Origin: Duganella sp.
GTDB taxonomy: Bacteria > Pseudomonadota > Gammaproteobacteria > Burkholderiales > Burkholderiaceae_D
DNA: 64,000 nucleotides
Direction of reading: 5' to 3'
Assembly: GCA_026225475.1 (NCBI GenBank)
Contig: JAMFSU010000157.1
Coordinates: forward strand, 1-64,000
Shown: positions 10,655-21,773 of the stretch, one piece after another
How positions within the stretch are numbered: the first letter of the stretch is position 1
Layout: the number at the start of each line of letters is the position of its first letter
The notes under the pieces: model-generated
What the model saw: only the letters and a program-made list of their open reading frames with translations
Databases searched by the model: none
What the model was told of the DNA's origin: nothing
Made by a program: the position numbers and the translations under genes

Positions 10655-11662
10655 TTATCCTTCATCCGCGATATCACCGACAGACTGTGGCTTCCAGTCT
10701 GCCGACGGCGTCATATCCAACGCCGCCAACTGCAAAATTTCGCAACACAAGGTTTCATAACTCATGCCCAACGCCTTGGCCGACATCGGCACCAGCGAAT
10801 GGCCGGTCATGCCTGGCGAGGTATTGATTTCCAGCAGCAGCGGTTCATTGTCACTGGCGCGCAGCATGAAATCGACACGCGACCAGCCACGGCAACCGAG
10901 CGCATTGAACGCCTGCACCGCCAGTTCCTGCACGCGCTGCGTCAGTGCAGCATCGAGCGGTGCCGGGCACAGGTATTTGGTTTCGTCGCCGAAATACTTG
11001 TGCTGATAATCGTAATTGCCATCCGGCGCGCAGATCTCGATCACCGGCAAGGCACGTGCATTGCGCCCTTGGCCCAGCACCGGCACCGTCAGTTCGCGTC
11101 CACGGATGAATTCTTCGGCCAAGACCGTGTCGTCGTATTTGGCGCACAGGGCAAAGCCTTCCTGCATCTCGGAGTAACCGGCCACCTTGGCAATACCGAT
11201 GGTCGAACCTTCGTGCGGGGCCTTAAGCATCAGCGGCAACCCCAGCACATCGGGCACCTGACGCAATTCCTCACGCGGCGTATCAACACTGTCGAGCACC
11301 AGGAACCGCGGCGTCGGCAAACTGTGGCCGAGCCAGATGCGCTTGGTCATAATTTTGTCCATGGCAATCGCCGACGCCATCACGCCAGGACCGGTATACG
11401 GAATACCCAATTGCTCCAGTGCACCTTGCAACGTACCGTCTTCGCCGTAGCGGCCATGCAAGGCGATGAAGACACGGTCAAACTTCTCGGCTGCCAGTTC
11501 CGCCAGGCTGCGTTCTGCCGGATCAAACGGATGCGCGTCTACACCCTTGCTGCGCAAGGCTTGCAATACACCCGCGCCGGACATCAGCGAGACTTCGCGC
11601 TCGGCGGAGCGACCGCCGAACAACACACCCACTTTGCCGAATTGTTGGTTTTGTGCTGTCAT
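10655..11662 (-). CDS. ddlB: D-alanine--D-alanine ligase
   Basis: It joins two D-alanines with ATP in the cytoplasm to make the terminal dipeptide of the peptidoglycan stem. About 335 residues, ATP-grasp fold: [19 protein letters not shown] at the N-terminus, [13 protein letters not shown] in the central domain, and [18 protein letters not shown] with the metal ligands at the C-terminus. The ATG at 11662 overlaps the murC stop as TGATG; the in-frame GTG just upstream (11665) would overlap it by 4 nt and cannot be excluded. Called ddlB because it lies in the dcw cluster between murC and ftsQ. Confidence 0.97.
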   Translation of the reverse strand: MTAQNQQFGKVGVLFGGRSAEREVSLMSGAGVLQALRSKGVDAHPFDPAERSLAELAAEKFDRVFIALHGRYGEDGTLQGALEQLGIPYTGPGVMASAIAMDKIMTKRIWLGHSLPTPRFLVLDSVDTPREELRQVPDVLGLPLMLKAPHEGSTIGIAKVAGYSEMQEGFALCAKYDDTVLAEEFIRGRELTVPVLGQGRNARALPVIEICAPDGNYDYQHKYFGDETKYLCPAPLDAALTQRVQELAVQAFNALGCRGWSRVDFMLRASDNEPLLLEINTSPGMTGHSLVPMSAKALGMSYETLCCEILQLAALDMTPSADWKPQSVGDIADEG

Positions 11663-13065
11663 CACGCCCCCTGCGCCGTCAGTTTGCCCGGCACGCCACT
11701 GATCGAACCTGCGCCCATAGTCATGACCACATCGCCATCGCGCACTACATTTAAAATCGTTGCCGGCATCTCGGCGATATCTTCGACGAACACCGGTTCG
11801 ACCTTGCCAGCCACGCGCAAGGCATGCGCCAGGGCACGGCCATCAGCGGCGACAATCGGCTGCTCACCGGCGGCATACACCTCGCCCAATACCAGCACAT
11901 CGGTGGTCGACAAGACCTTGACGAAATCTTCAAACAAGTCACGTGTACGGGTATAACGGTGCGGCTGGAACGCCAGCACCAGACGCCGGCCGGGATAAGC
12001 GCCGCGCGCTGCCGCAATAGTGGCGGCAGTTTCAACCGGATGGTGACCATAGTCATCGACCAGCGTAAAGGACCCCGCCGGCTTGCCAGCCGCATCGTGC
12101 AGCGGCACGTCGCCATAACGGGTGAAGCGACGACCAACGCCGTTGAACTCGGTCAAGGCCTTTTGCGTATCGGCATCGGCCACATCCAGTTCGCGCGCAA
12201 TCGCAATCGCAGCGCAAGCGTTCTGCACATTGTGCATGCCGGGTTGATTCAGGCTCACCTGCATCGGCGCATAGCCTTCCTGGATCGCGGTAAACTCCAT
12301 CTTGCCCTCGACGGCCCTGGCCTCAATCGCACGGATATCGGCATCTTCATGGAAACCGTAGGTCAGGATCGGCTTGGAAATCATCGGCATGATTTCACGC
12401 ACATGCGGATCGTCCAGACACACCACCGCGACACCGTAAAACGGCAAACGCTGGGTGAATTCGACAAACGCCTGCTTGAGCTGAGCGAAATCATGGTTAT
12501 AGGTTTCCATGTGATCGGCATCGATATTGGTGATGACTTCAATCACGGGGGTCAGATTCAGGAAGGAGGCATCCGACTCATCAGCCTCAGCCACGATGAA
12601 ATCGCCTGAACCGAGTTTGGCATTGGCGCCGGCGCTGGTCAGACGGCCACCGATCACAAACGTGGGATCGAGTCCGCCCTGCGCCAACACACTGGCGACC
12701 AGACTGGTGGTGGTAGTCTTGCCATGGGTGCCGGCAATCGCGATGCCTTGCTTCAAGCGCATCAATTCACCCAACATCACCGCACGCGGCACGATGGGGA
12801 TATGTTTCTTGCGCGCCGCCAATACCTCTGGGTTGTCACCCTTGACCGCAGTCGAGGTGACGATGGCATCGGCATCGGCAATATTTTCAGCCGCATGGCC
12901 GTACAGAATCCGCGCTCCCAATTGCGCCAGGCGCTGAGTCGCTGCATTGCTGCCCAAGTCCGAGCCGGACACGCCGTAGCCCAGATTGAGCATGACTTCG
13001 GCGATACCACTCATTCCGGATCCGCCAATGCCTACGAAATGGATATTTTTGACTCTATGTTTCAT
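11662..13065 (-). CDS. murC: UDP-N-acetylmuramate--L-alanine ligase MurC
   Basis: A cytoplasmic ATP-dependent ligase that adds L-alanine to UDP-MurNAc. It has 467 residues. Motifs are [16 protein letters not shown] (UDP-MurNAc binding), the P-loop [13 protein letters not shown], and DDYGHHPVE in the C-terminal domain. The start [14 protein letters not shown] is the usual N-terminus. The ATG at 13065 overlaps the stop of a 37-codon mini-ORF that begins with the same 14 amino acids, and that mini-ORF in turn overlaps the murG stop. murC therefore does not directly overlap murG here. Confidence 0.98.
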   Translation of the reverse strand: MKHRVKNIHFVGIGGSGMSGIAEVMLNLGYGVSGSDLGSNAATQRLAQLGARILYGHAAENIADADAIVTSTAVKGDNPEVLAARKKHIPIVPRAVMLGELMRLKQGIAIAGTHGKTTTTSLVASVLAQGGLDPTFVIGGRLTSAGANAKLGSGDFIVAEADESDASFLNLTPVIEVITNIDADHMETYNHDFAQLKQAFVEFTQRLPFYGVAVVCLDDPHVREIMPMISKPILTYGFHEDADIRAIEARAVEGKMEFTAIQEGYAPMQVSLNQPGMHNVQNACAAIAIARELDVADADTQKALTEFNGVGRRFTRYGDVPLHDAAGKPAGSFTLVDDYGHHPVETAATIAAARGAYPGRRLVLAFQPHRYTRTRDLFEDFVKVLSTTDVLVLGEVYAAGEQPIVAADGRALAHALRVAGKVEPVFVEDIAEMPATILNVVRDGDVVMTMGAGSISGVPGKLTAQGA

Positions 13066-13175
13066 GTTCTGTACTCACCGGCGGACCGGCTGCGCCCCAG
13101 GTTAAGAAACGCCGCGCGACCGCGCGGCTCATCGCCAATGCCTACGAAATGGATATTTTTAACCCGATGTTTCAT
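13023..13175. repeat. Direct repeat of 43 bp, copies 110 bp apart, at the murC start
   Basis: Copy A is 13023-13065 (the true murC start) and copy B is 13133-13175 (next to the murG stop). They match at 40 of 43 positions. The 67 bp between them include an 8-bp perfect palindromic hairpin with a 2-nt loop at 13111-13128. Confidence 0.9.
13062..13175 (-). CDS. 37-codon mini-ORF repeating the murC N-terminus, between murG and murC
   Basis: The frame starts at the ATG of 13175, which overlaps the murG stop (ATGA), and encodes [14 protein letters not shown], identical to MurC residues 1-14. It then diverges into an unrelated Arg/Gly-rich tail of 23 residues and stops at TGA 13064-13062, which overlaps the real murC ATG (again ATGA). 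The duplicated DNA differs from murC at three bases, all synonymous. The likely role, if any, is to pass ribosomes from murG to murC by translational coupling; a stable functional peptide is less likely. It could also be a harmless duplication scar. Translation is not proven. Confidence 0.45.
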   Translation of the reverse strand: MKHRVKNIHFVGIGDEPRGRAAFLNLGRSRSAGEYRT

Positions 13176-14254
13176 TGCTTTACCAATCTTTCCAGTACCT
13201 GCGCAATTGCCTCATTGGCGTTGCGCCTACCTTGTTCATAAGCTGCCTGTGCCATGCGTCGGCAAGCGGGCCGATCCAATGTCTGCAGCAATGCCGCCAG
13301 ACTGTCGGGCGTGAGCTCGCTCTGCGGCAAGTGAATCGCGGCGTCACTCTGCGCCATCCATTTGGCGTTGTCGCGTTGATGCGAGGTCGTCGACGCCACC
13401 AACGGCACCAGCACACTAGCCACCCCGGCCGCCGTCAGTTCTGACACTGTGATCGCACCGGCACGACAAATCACCAGATCTGCCGCGGCATAACGGCGTG
13501 GCATATCGTCGATAAAGTCGACGACTTCGGCTGCCACACCGGCCTGCGCATAGGCGGCGCGCAAGGCCTCAATATGTTGTTTGCCCGACTGATGCGTCAC
13601 CTGCGGACGCTGCTCGGCAGGCAACTTGGCCAGCGCCGCCGGAACACATTCATTCAACACCTTGGCACCTAGACTGCCGCCGACCACCAAGATGCTGAGC
13701 GGCCCGCTGTGACTGGCATAACGCGGTGCCGGCTGGCCCAGGGCAATGATTTCCTTGCGTACCGGATTACCGGTCACTTCGGCCTTGCCAGCGGCATTGC
13801 CGAAATCAGCCGGGAAACCAAACAACACCTTATTTGCCAATGGCGTCAGACTTTTATTCGATAACAGTAGTGCGGCATCGGCATTAACCAACGCCAGCGG
13901 CACACCACGCAAACGCGCCATGATGCCGCCTGGCACCGTGACATAACCACCCATGCCCAGCACCACATCGGGCCGGCGCTGACCAATGATGCGGAAGCAA
14001 CTGCCAAAACTGACCAGCAACCGCCATACACCGCGCACGCTATGGGCCCATCCTTTGCCTCGCAAACCGGCAAACTCGATTGCATCCATTTCCACCCCAT
14101 GCTGGGGCACCAGTTCGCGTTCCATACCATGGGTGGTGCCAAGCCAGGACACTTGCCAGCCACGCGCACGCATGGTGTCGGCAATCGCCAGCCCCGGGAA
14201 GATATGACCGCCAGTACCGGCCGCCATGATCAGCAATCGCTTGGAGGCGCTCAT
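13172..14254 (-). CDS. murG: UDP-GlcNAc:lipid I N-acetylglucosaminyltransferase MurG
   Basis: MurG makes lipid II by adding GlcNAc to lipid I on the cytoplasmic face of the inner membrane. I took the ATG at 14254 ([21 protein letters not shown]), which overlaps the ftsW stop by ATGA; the longer frame adds 23 residues from within ftsW. About 360 residues, normal length. The G-loop [13 protein letters not shown], the second glycine-rich loop [12 protein letters not shown] and the UDP-GlcNAc region [16 protein letters not shown] are present. It sits between ftsW and the mini-ORF before murC. Confidence 0.98.
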   Translation of the reverse strand: MSASKRLLIMAAGTGGHIFPGLAIADTMRARGWQVSWLGTTHGMERELVPQHGVEMDAIEFAGLRGKGWAHSVRGVWRLLVSFGSCFRIIGQRRPDVVLGMGGYVTVPGGIMARLRGVPLALVNADAALLLSNKSLTPLANKVLFGFPADFGNAAGKAEVTGNPVRKEIIALGQPAPRYASHSGPLSILVVGGSLGAKVLNECVPAALAKLPAEQRPQVTHQSGKQHIEALRAAYAQAGVAAEVVDFIDDMPRRYAAADLVICRAGAITVSELTAAGVASVLVPLVASTTSHQRDNAKWMAQSDAAIHLPQSELTPDSLAALLQTLDRPACRRMAQAAYEQGRRNANEAIAQVLERLVKQ

Positions 14255-15498
14255 AGTCGCCCTCCGCGCATCAAGACCCGATTTTCGTAATCGATACGCA
14301 ACAGGATCGCCAAACCGACACAATTGATCAGTACGCCAGAGCCGCCATAGCTCATCAGCGGCAAGGTCAAACCCTTGGTCGGCAGCAACCCCATGTTGAC
14401 ACCCATGTTGATGAAGGTCTGCACGCCCAGCCAGATGCCGATGCCTTTAGCTACCAGACCAGCAAACGTCAAATCGAGCACAATCGCCTGACGGCCGATT
14501 TCAAAGGCATGCTTGACCAGCCAGTAAAACAGCAAGACCACCACCAGTACACCAACAAATCCCAGCTCTTCGCCAATGACGGCCAACAGGAAGTCGGTAT
14601 GCGCTTCCGGCAGGTAATGCAATTTTTCCACGCTACCACCGAGGCCAACGCCAAACAATTCACCGCGACCAAACGCGATCAGCGAATGCGATAACTGATA
14701 CGCCTTGCCCAGTGCATTTTCTTCCACCCAGGGATTCATGTAGGCAAAAATGCGCTCGCGCCGCCATGGCGACAACACAATCACCAGTGAAAAAATGCCT
14801 ACCAGCGTGGCACCGATGCCGCCAAACCAAACACCATTGATACCGCCAAGGAATAAAATACCCATGGCAATGCAGACAATCACGCCGAAGGCACCCAAGT
14901 CAGGTTCCAGCAACAGCAACAAACCGACCACGCCGACTGCCAACGTCATGGGCATGAAGCCCTTGGTCAGCTTGTGCATGACTTCTTGTTTACGAACCGT
15001 GTAATCGGCGGCATACAGCACAACGAAAAGCTTCATCAATTCCGACGGCTGCAGATTGAAGACCTTGAACGACAACCAGCGCTTGGCGCCATTGACGCCC
15101 TTGCCGATGCCCGGAATCAACACCAGCGCCAGCAGCACCAGCGTACCGACGAACAGGTAGGGCGCAATCTTTTGCCAGGTTTCGATCTTGACGCGGAACA
15201 CCATCAGCCCGACCACCAGCGAAATTACAATGAACATGGCCTGGCGCACCAGGAAATGCGAGGTCTTGTAATTGGCGTATTTGGGCGAATCGGGCAAGGC
15301 AATCGACGCCGAATACACCATCACCAAACCGAACAACATCAACAACACCACGACCCAGACCAGCGGCTGGTCGTATTCCATCATGCGCGAACGCTGCTCG
15401 ATGCCAGCCACGCTGCGCAGGCTGGTATCGCGCCCGGGACTACGCGACTCATCCTTGAGACCGAGCCAGCCAATGATGGAAGGGAGTGTCAGTTTCAT
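14251..15498 (-). CDS. ftsW: SEDS lipid II polymerase FtsW
   Basis: FtsW is the septal peptidoglycan glycosyltransferase that works with FtsI. About 415 residues with a soluble N-terminal segment of about 45 residues followed by ten or so hydrophobic helices. The SEDS signature is seen as [10 protein letters not shown]-like text ([17 protein letters not shown]) and the C-terminal [23 protein letters not shown]. The ATG at 15498 overlaps the murD stop as TGATG; a GTG one codon upstream is an alternative. The ORF overlaps murG by 4 nt at the other end, so the three genes are tightly coupled. Confidence 0.97.
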   Translation of the reverse strand: MKLTLPSIIGWLGLKDESRSPGRDTSLRSVAGIEQRSRMMEYDQPLVWVVVLLMLFGLVMVYSASIALPDSPKYANYKTSHFLVRQAMFIVISLVVGLMVFRVKIETWQKIAPYLFVGTLVLLALVLIPGIGKGVNGAKRWLSFKVFNLQPSELMKLFVVLYAADYTVRKQEVMHKLTKGFMPMTLAVGVVGLLLLLEPDLGAFGVIVCIAMGILFLGGINGVWFGGIGATLVGIFSLVIVLSPWRRERIFAYMNPWVEENALGKAYQLSHSLIAFGRGELFGVGLGGSVEKLHYLPEAHTDFLLAVIGEELGFVGVLVVVLLFYWLVKHAFEIGRQAIVLDLTFAGLVAKGIGIWLGVQTFINMGVNMGLLPTKGLTLPLMSYGGSGVLINCVGLAILLRIDYENRVLMRGGRL

Positions 15499-17528
15499 CA
15501 CATCACCTCGCCACGTGACAAAGCCAGCTCACGCACGGCGTCGACAAACACTTCGGCCCGATGGGCATAATTGCGGAACATGTCCAGACTGGCGCAGGCA
15601 GGTGACAGCAACACTGCATCTCCGCCTTGCGCCATCGCACCGGCTTGTTCCACGGCTTGTTCCAGTGTGGCGCAATCAATCAATTCGACCCCGGCGTCAA
15701 GCACCGCTGCGCGAATACTGGCAGCGTCGCGGCCAATCAAGAATACGGCACGCGCATATTTGGCCAATGGTTCGGCCAGCGGCGTGAAATCCTGTCCTTT
15801 GCCATCGCCACCGGCGATCAGCAACAGGCGATTTGGCTTGCCGCCATGGCCGAGGCCGTTCAAGGCCGCCACCGTAGCGCCCACATTGGTACCCTTGCTG
15901 TCGTCGTAATATTCGACGTCCCGTATCGTTGTCACCAGTTCAACCCGATGCGGCTCACCGGTGTAATCGCGCAAGCCGTGCAGCAGCGGCGCCAACGGCA
16001 AATCGATTGCGCGGCACAAGGCCAGCGCTGCCAAGGCATTGAGTGCATTGTGCAGACCACGAATCTTGAGTGCGTCAGCCGGCATCAGGCGCTTGAGAAC
16101 GAACGGCTGTTCCGGCGTTTCCTTCTGGTTTTTCTTGCGCCGACCCTGCGGCTTTTCTTCGTCTTCAACCGCCACGGCATTTGCCAGCCACAACATGCCG
16201 TTTTCGTTGACCAGACCAAAATTACCAGCCTTGACTGGTTCATCCAGACCAAAGCTGACAGCGGCGGCACCAGGTGCTGCCATCTGCATCACCAATGCAT
16301 CATCGCGATTGAGAATGCGTGCCGTGCTGGCACCGAAGATCTTGGCCTTGTCGACAGCATAGGCAGCCATGCTGCCGTGCCAGTCCAGATGGTCTTGCGT
16401 GATATTGAGCACGGTCGCCGCATCCGGCTGCAAGCTGTAAGTCGTGTGCAACTGGAAGCTCGACAATTCCAGCACCCAGGCTTGCGGCAAGATGCCAGCA
16501 TAGACCGCGTCAGCAGGCTCGGGCGGCGTCAGGCTCAATGGCAACGGACTGCTGTCGTCCTCATCCAATACGCTGGTGTCGGTAGCTTCTATTGGGTCAA
16601 CCGCTGTCTCAACTGCAGCTTCAATCGATACTTCGACTGATGCTTCAATGCTCTGTGGTTCAGCTTCGATAATGTTTGCAACAGGCGGCCCATCAACGTC
16701 AGCGGCAACATCGTTGCCTTCAACGATACCGTCTGCCAGTGCAGCGGCCATTACCGCGGGCGCAACTTCCACCGTCAAGCTATCGTGCAAATGGATCTCG
16801 GCTGGCTGGCTCTCCGGCGCTGTTGTTACTGGCGTTTCGGCTGGCACACTCACTGCCGGCTGATCGCTCGAGTGCAGTTGCGCCGGCATTTCTTCGATCA
16901 CGGTAGCAACTGCCAGCGCAGCTTCGGCGGCAGCGACTTCCGCTTGCGCCAACGCCTCAGCTTCTTGTTCTGCCTGTAACTGCGCCGCCACGACAACGGC
17001 GTGCGCAGCATCCTCAATCAACGCTTCGCGCAACACATCCAGCACCGCCGGGCTGATATTGCCTGCGACCTTGGTGCGCAAACCAGCACGCCGGCACAGA
17101 TTGCCGGTCAGACTGGTAACCGTGGTCTTGCCATTGGTGCCGGTGATGGCCAGCACCTTGGGTGCATAAGCGCGCTCGGTGCGCAATGCGGCCAGCGCCT
17201 GCGCGAACAATTCCATCTCGCCCCATAGCGGCAGATTGCGTTCGGCCGCTGCTGCAGCCAATGATGCCAATTCACGTTGCGGCGCCAGGCCAGGACTGAC
17301 CGCGACGAAGTCGACGCCATCCAGCAACGCGGCGTCAAACGGCCGCGCACCAATGAATTCGCAGTCCGGCGCAACGGCGCGCAGACTGGCCAGGCGCTCG
17401 GCGAGCGCCTGTTCGTCACGGGTATCGGCCACACGCACCCGCGCGCCGCAGTAGACCAGCCACTGCGCCATCGCCAGACCGGATTCACCCAGTCCAAGTA
17501 CCAGAGCGTGTTGATTGACGTAATTCAC
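15498..17528 (-). CDS. murD: UDP-MurNAc-L-Ala--D-Glu ligase MurD with a large internal insertion
   Basis: MurD adds D-glutamate to UDP-MurNAc-L-Ala in the cytoplasm. At 676 residues it is far longer than the usual 440-500. The expected parts are all there: [14 protein letters not shown] (residues 10-24), the P-loop [15 protein letters not shown] (129-143), VAGNISP, the catalytic [11 protein letters not shown] (353-363), [11 protein letters not shown] and [13 protein letters not shown]. Between residues about 171 and 346, just before LELSSFQL, an Ala/Glu/Val/Pro-rich acidic segment is inserted, and a short basic one ([13 protein letters not shown]) lies further on. The frame is open throughout. 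The insertion falls where the E. coli enzyme has a short loop, so activity may be kept. A stop is shared with ftsW (TGATG). Confidence 0.96.
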   Translation of the reverse strand: MNYVNQHALVLGLGESGLAMAQWLVYCGARVRVADTRDEQALAERLASLRAVAPDCEFIGARPFDAALLDGVDFVAVSPGLAPQRELASLAAAAAERNLPLWGEMELFAQALAALRTERAYAPKVLAITGTNGKTTVTSLTGNLCRRAGLRTKVAGNISPAVLDVLREALIEDAAHAVVVAAQLQAEQEAEALAQAEVAAAEAALAVATVIEEMPAQLHSSDQPAVSVPAETPVTTAPESQPAEIHLHDSLTVEVAPAVMAAALADGIVEGNDVAADVDGPPVANIIEAEPQSIEASVEVSIEAAVETAVDPIEATDTSVLDEDDSSPLPLSLTPPEPADAVYAGILPQAWVLELSSFQLHTTYSLQPDAATVLNITQDHLDWHGSMAAYAVDKAKIFGASTARILNRDDALVMQMAAPGAAAVSFGLDEPVKAGNFGLVNENGMLWLANAVAVEDEEKPQGRRKKNQKETPEQPFVLKRLMPADALKIRGLHNALNALAALALCRAIDLPLAPLLHGLRDYTGEPHRVELVTTIRDVEYYDDSKGTNVGATVAALNGLGHGGKPNRLLLIAGGDGKGQDFTPLAEPLAKYARAVFLIGRDAASIRAAVLDAGVELIDCATLEQAVEQAGAMAQGGDAVLLSPACASLDMFRNYAHRAEVFVDAVRELALSRGEVM

Positions 17529-17588
17529 GTAGTCATTCCTGCTTCTATCAATTCATTGGTTTGTTTCAAATACCGCATCAACGCAACA

Positions 17589-18758
17589 TCAACGTAACTT
17601 CAGGGTCGACAACCCGACCAACACCAGCATCATCGTGATGATCCAGAAACGCACCACGACCTGGGTTTCTTTCCAGCCTTTTTGTTCGTAGTGATGATGC
17701 AAAGGGGCCATCAACAGAATCCGTTTGCCCACGCCGTAGCGCTTCTTGGTGAACTTGAAATACGCCACCTGAATCATCACCGACAAGGTTTCCACCACGA
17801 AAATGCCACCCATGATGAACAACACGATCTCTTGTCGCACGATCACGGCAATCGTGCCCAGCGCGCCGCCGAGCGCCAGCGCACCGACGTCACCCATGAA
17901 CACTTGCGCCGGATAGGCGTTGTACCAAAGGAAAGCCAGGCCGGCACCCGCCATCGCACCGCAGAAAATCAACAACTCGCCGGCACCCGGAATATGCGGA
18001 ATCAGCAAATACTTGGCATAGCTGGCGCTGCCAGTCAAATAGGCAAACAAACCCAGCGCACCGCCGACCAGCACCGTCGGCATGATCGCCAGACCGTCGA
18101 GACCATCGGTCAGGTTCACGGCATTGCTGGTGCCGACGATGACAAAATAAGTCAGCGCAATAAAGCCCCAGACGCCAAGCGGATAAGTCACCGTCTTGAA
18201 GAACGGCACGATCAGATCGGCCTTCGGCGGCAGATTAACGTTGAAGCCCGACTGCACCCAATTCAGGAACAATTCCATGACCTTCAGATTGCTCACTTCC
18301 GACACCGAAAAGGCCAGATAAAACGCTGCCACCAGACCGATCAGCGATTGCCAGAAATACTTTTCGCGCGAGCGCATGCCATTCGGATCCTTGTAGACCA
18401 CCTTACGGTAGTCATCAACCCAGCCGATGGTGCCGAAGCCGAGCGTGACGATCAGCACAATCCAGACGAAGCGGTTGCTCAGGTCGGCCCACAACAAGGT
18501 CGAAATGCCAATGCCGATCAAGATCAGTACGCCACCCATGGTTGGCGTGCCCGATTTGATCAAATGCGTTTGCGGACCATCGGTACGCACTGCTTGCCCG
18601 ACTTTGAGGAGCGTAAGCGTGCGGATCACGCTTGGTCCTGCGACCAAACCAATCAGCAATGCCGTCAGCGTCGCAAACACGGCGCGGAAGGTAATGAAGT
18701 TGAATACGCGCAGGAAACTGAAATCCTGCTGAAAGTTTTGAGCCAGCCAAAGCAGCAT
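17589..18758 (-). CDS. mraY: Phospho-MurNAc-pentapeptide transferase MraY
   Basis: MraY transfers phospho-MurNAc-pentapeptide to undecaprenyl phosphate, making lipid I in the inner membrane. I chose the ATG at 18758 ([11 protein letters not shown]), one base after the murF stop, with GGAG upstream inside murF; the longer frame is only murF read in another phase. 389 residues with about ten transmembrane helices. Signature motifs are TMGG, the Asp-rich [18 protein letters not shown] and [11 protein letters not shown], followed by [13 protein letters not shown]. Confidence 0.98.
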   Translation of the reverse strand: MLLWLAQNFQQDFSFLRVFNFITFRAVFATLTALLIGLVAGPSVIRTLTLLKVGQAVRTDGPQTHLIKSGTPTMGGVLILIGIGISTLLWADLSNRFVWIVLIVTLGFGTIGWVDDYRKVVYKDPNGMRSREKYFWQSLIGLVAAFYLAFSVSEVSNLKVMELFLNWVQSGFNVNLPPKADLIVPFFKTVTYPLGVWGFIALTYFVIVGTSNAVNLTDGLDGLAIMPTVLVGGALGLFAYLTGSASYAKYLLIPHIPGAGELLIFCGAMAGAGLAFLWYNAYPAQVFMGDVGALALGGALGTIAVIVRQEIVLFIMGGIFVVETLSVMIQVAYFKFTKKRYGVGKRILLMAPLHHHYEQKGWKETQVVVRFWIITMMLVLVGLSTLKLR

Positions 18759-18759
18759 G

Positions 18760-20211
18760 TTAATGAGTCTCCTGGGGTTGCGGCGCGGTGGACTGCGCCC
18801 CGACCAAATGCTGTACCACACGCTCCATTTTCATGAAACGCGAACCTTTGACCAAGATCGTCGCGCCAGCAACGGCGGCGGCTTGCACTGCGGCGTTGAG
18901 GGCGTCGATCTGATCGAAATGACGGGCGGCAATGGCCAACTTGCTGCCATCTGCGCCGTCACGATTGAATGCCTGTATGGCGTACTGCATGGCGTCACCC
19001 AGGCCGAACAACTGTTCGATGCCTTGTGTGCGCGCATATGCGCCGATTTCTTCATGGAATTGCTGGCCCTCATTACCGACCTCGCCCATGTCACCCAATA
19101 CCATGACGCGCGGTGCGGCAGCTTGCGCCAGCACATCGATGGCGACGCGTACCGAATCCGGATTGGCGTTGTAAGTATCGTCGATGACCAGCGCGCCGCT
19201 GTGCGCAGTCTTGCGCTGCAAGCGGCCGTTGACCGGTGCAAACGCCTGCAGGCCGCGGACAATCGCGGCCGCGTCGATACCGACGCCGAGTGCGCAAGCG
19301 CAGGCAGCCAGCGCGTTGCGCACATTGTGCGCGCCCACTGCCGCCAGTTGAATCTGGAATTGCAAGGGCGCAGATGCGGCATCGAGACGCGCCGTCACCG
19401 CCATGAGACTACCGAACTGCTGCACCGTGTAACTGGCGCTGACATCCGCCTGCGCGCTCAAGCCGAAGCTGAGCACACGCTGCAAGCCACGCGCCTGGAT
19501 GATTTCCTGCCATACCCAGGCATGTTCATCTTCGAGCGGAAATACCGCCACGCCATCGTCAGGCAGTGAGGTGAACACAGCACCGTTCTCACGCGCCACA
19601 GCTTCCACAGTGGCCATGAATTCCTGATGCTCGCGCTGCGCATTGTTGACCAGTGCCAGGCTCGGACGGGCAATCTCGGCCAGCACGGCGATTTCGCCGG
19701 GATGGTTCATGCCCAACTCGACCACCGCCGCCTGATGCTGCGACTCCAGCCGGAACATGGTCAGTGGTACGCCGATTTCGTTATTGAAGTTGCCACGCGT
19801 GGCCAGACTGTTTGCCTCACCAAAAGCGGCGGCCAGAATCGCGGCGATCATTTCCTTGACGGTGGTCTTGCCGTTGCTACCGGTCACCGCAATCACGGGA
19901 ATATCAAATTGCTGACGCCAATGACGGGCGATAGTACCCAAGGCCACGCGGCTGTCGTCGACCACAATGGCCGGCACCGTCAAACCCGGCGGCAACCGTT
20001 CGACCACTACGGCAGCAGCACCCTGGGCAGCCACGGTGTCGAGAAAATCATGTGCATCGAAACGCTCACCGCGCAAGGCAACAAACAGATTGCCCAGGCT
20101 CACGGCGCGGCTGTCAGTGGTAACGCCGCGAATGGTCGTCTCTGCCCCCGCTACCGGATGCACCACTGGCTGACCGAGCCAGCGCGCCAATTGTTCAAGA
20201 CTGAGCTGCAT
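18760..20211 (-). CDS. murF: UDP-MurNAc-tripeptide--D-Ala-D-Ala ligase MurF
   Basis: MurF adds the D-Ala-D-Ala dipeptide made by Ddl to complete the UDP-MurNAc-pentapeptide in the cytoplasm. 483 residues with the three Mur-ligase domains: substrate domain with TTDSRAV, the P-loop [14 protein letters not shown], the catalytic [18 protein letters not shown], and the C-terminal [10 protein letters not shown]. The ATG overlaps the murE stop as TGATG. Confidence 0.98.
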   Translation of the reverse strand: MQLSLEQLARWLGQPVVHPVAGAETTIRGVTTDSRAVSLGNLFVALRGERFDAHDFLDTVAAQGAAAVVVERLPPGLTVPAIVVDDSRVALGTIARHWRQQFDIPVIAVTGSNGKTTVKEMIAAILAAAFGEANSLATRGNFNNEIGVPLTMFRLESQHQAAVVELGMNHPGEIAVLAEIARPSLALVNNAQREHQEFMATVEAVARENGAVFTSLPDDGVAVFPLEDEHAWVWQEIIQARGLQRVLSFGLSAQADVSASYTVQQFGSLMAVTARLDAASAPLQFQIQLAAVGAHNVRNALAACACALGVGIDAAAIVRGLQAFAPVNGRLQRKTAHSGALVIDDTYNANPDSVRVAIDVLAQAAAPRVMVLGDMGEVGNEGQQFHEEIGAYARTQGIEQLFGLGDAMQYAIQAFNRDGADGSKLAIAARHFDQIDALNAAVQAAAVAGATILVKGSRFMKMERVVQHLVGAQSTAPQPQETH

Positions 20212-21773
20212 CAGGCACCTCCCATCATCGTCACGCGTGCGGCCAGCGCAAGCGCGACATGATCTGCATCGAGGAAGGGATATTTCTTGCCGGCGATTTC
20301 CTGGAAGGTTTCATGACCTTTGCCAGCCAGCAGCACCACGTCTTGCTTGACCGCATGGCGCGCAGTCCAGAGAATCGCGGCGGCACGGTCGGTCATCACT
20401 TGTGGCGTCAGTTTCGACATGCCGCTCTTGATATGCGAAATGATCACATTGGGATCTTCGCTGCGCGGATTGTCGCTGGTCAGCACCACATGATCGGCCA
20501 GTTCGGCGATGGCACCCATCTGCGGCCGCTTGCCAGGATCGCGATCACCGCCGCAACCAAACACGCACCACAACTGGCCACCGCGTTGCTGCGCAATCTG
20601 GCGCAGCGTAGCCAAGGTCTTTTCCAGCGCATCCGGCGTATGGGCGTAATCGATGACCATCAGCGGCACTTCCTGACCGCCGAACTGCTGCAAGCGTCCG
20701 GGCACGGGTGTCAGGCTGGCCAGCGCGGCCAGCGCAGCGTCCCAACCGATACCCTTGGCCAGCATTACACCCAGAATGCCGAGCACATTGCTGACATTGA
20801 AATTGCCGATCAATTGCGTCTTGACCTGACCCGAGCCGAACGGCGAATCGATATGAAAACTGGTGCCGGTCGGTGTGCTGCGTATCGCCGAAGCGCGCAG
20901 CACCGCAACGTCGTCGGCGCTTGCGGTACCGGTCGAATAAGCGATCACCGGCAGTTTCTTCGCTTGCACATAAGGAATCAGACGTTGCCCCATCTGATCG
21001 TCGAGATTGATCACCGCATGTTGCAGGCCCGGCGAATCAAACAGCTGAATCTTGGCGGCTTCGTAGGCAATCATGTCGCCGTGATAATCGAGGTGATCGC
21101 GCGTGAAATTGGTAAACAGCGCGACATCGACATGTAAACCATTCATGCGTCCCTGATCAAGACCGATCGAGGAAGCCTCAATCGCCAGCACCGAAGCGCG
21201 CTCGCGGCGCAGATCCGCCAGCCGGCGCTGCAACTGCACCGCATCGGGCGTGGTATAGCCGGTGACGTCGAAACCATTCGATTTGCCATCCTGGAACAAG
21301 CCGATGCCCAGCGTGCCCACCACCGCAACCGGCGTCGACGACGCACCCGAAGTGGCTTGCAGACGCGACAACGCCATCCCCAGCCAATAGGTGCACGAGG
21401 TCTTGCCATTGGTGCCGGTGACGGCGATGCTAAACATATCCTTGTCGGGATTGCTGTAGTAGCTGTTGGCGGCAAAGCCGGCCTGGTGCTTCAGACCAGT
21501 CACACCCAGATTGGGCACATCAAGCTGCGGGTCCCAATCAAACCCTGTGGCTTCATACACCACGGCAGCGGCGCCGCGTGCGACCGCATCGGCAATATAG
21601 AGACGGCCATCGGCACTGTCGCCAGGATAGGCGAAGAAAATATCGCCAACCATGACCTGGCGCGAGTCAGCCGTCAGATTGCCGCGCACCTGCGCGGTGC
21701 CGCTCATGGTTACGAGCGGCAAGGCTTGCAGCCATGTGCAGATATTTTGGACCGAAAGCATGGTCGCCTGCAT
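20211..21773 (-). CDS. murE: UDP-MurNAc-dipeptide--meso-diaminopimelate ligase MurE
   Basis: MurE adds the third residue of the peptidoglycan stem. It has 520 residues. Motifs are TADSRQV, the P-loop TGTNGKTSCTYWLG, EASSIGLDQGRMNG, and LTSDNPRSEDPN. DNPR is the motif that in this family marks specificity for meso-diaminopimelate rather than lysine, as expected in a Gram-negative. The ATG at 21773 overlaps the ftsI stop as TAATG; a second in-frame ATG four codons on is possible. Confidence 0.98.
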   Translation of the reverse strand: MQATMLSVQNICTWLQALPLVTMSGTAQVRGNLTADSRQVMVGDIFFAYPGDSADGRLYIADAVARGAAAVVYEATGFDWDPQLDVPNLGVTGLKHQAGFAANSYYSNPDKDMFSIAVTGTNGKTSCTYWLGMALSRLQATSGASSTPVAVVGTLGIGLFQDGKSNGFDVTGYTTPDAVQLQRRLADLRRERASVLAIEASSIGLDQGRMNGLHVDVALFTNFTRDHLDYHGDMIAYEAAKIQLFDSPGLQHAVINLDDQMGQRLIPYVQAKKLPVIAYSTGTASADDVAVLRASAIRSTPTGTSFHIDSPFGSGQVKTQLIGNFNVSNVLGILGVMLAKGIGWDAALAALASLTPVPGRLQQFGGQEVPLMVIDYAHTPDALEKTLATLRQIAQQRGGQLWCVFGCGGDRDPGKRPQMGAIAELADHVVLTSDNPRSEDPNVIISHIKSGMSKLTPQVMTDRAAAILWTARHAVKQDVVLLAGKGHETFQEIAGKKYPFLDADHVALALAARVTMMGGA

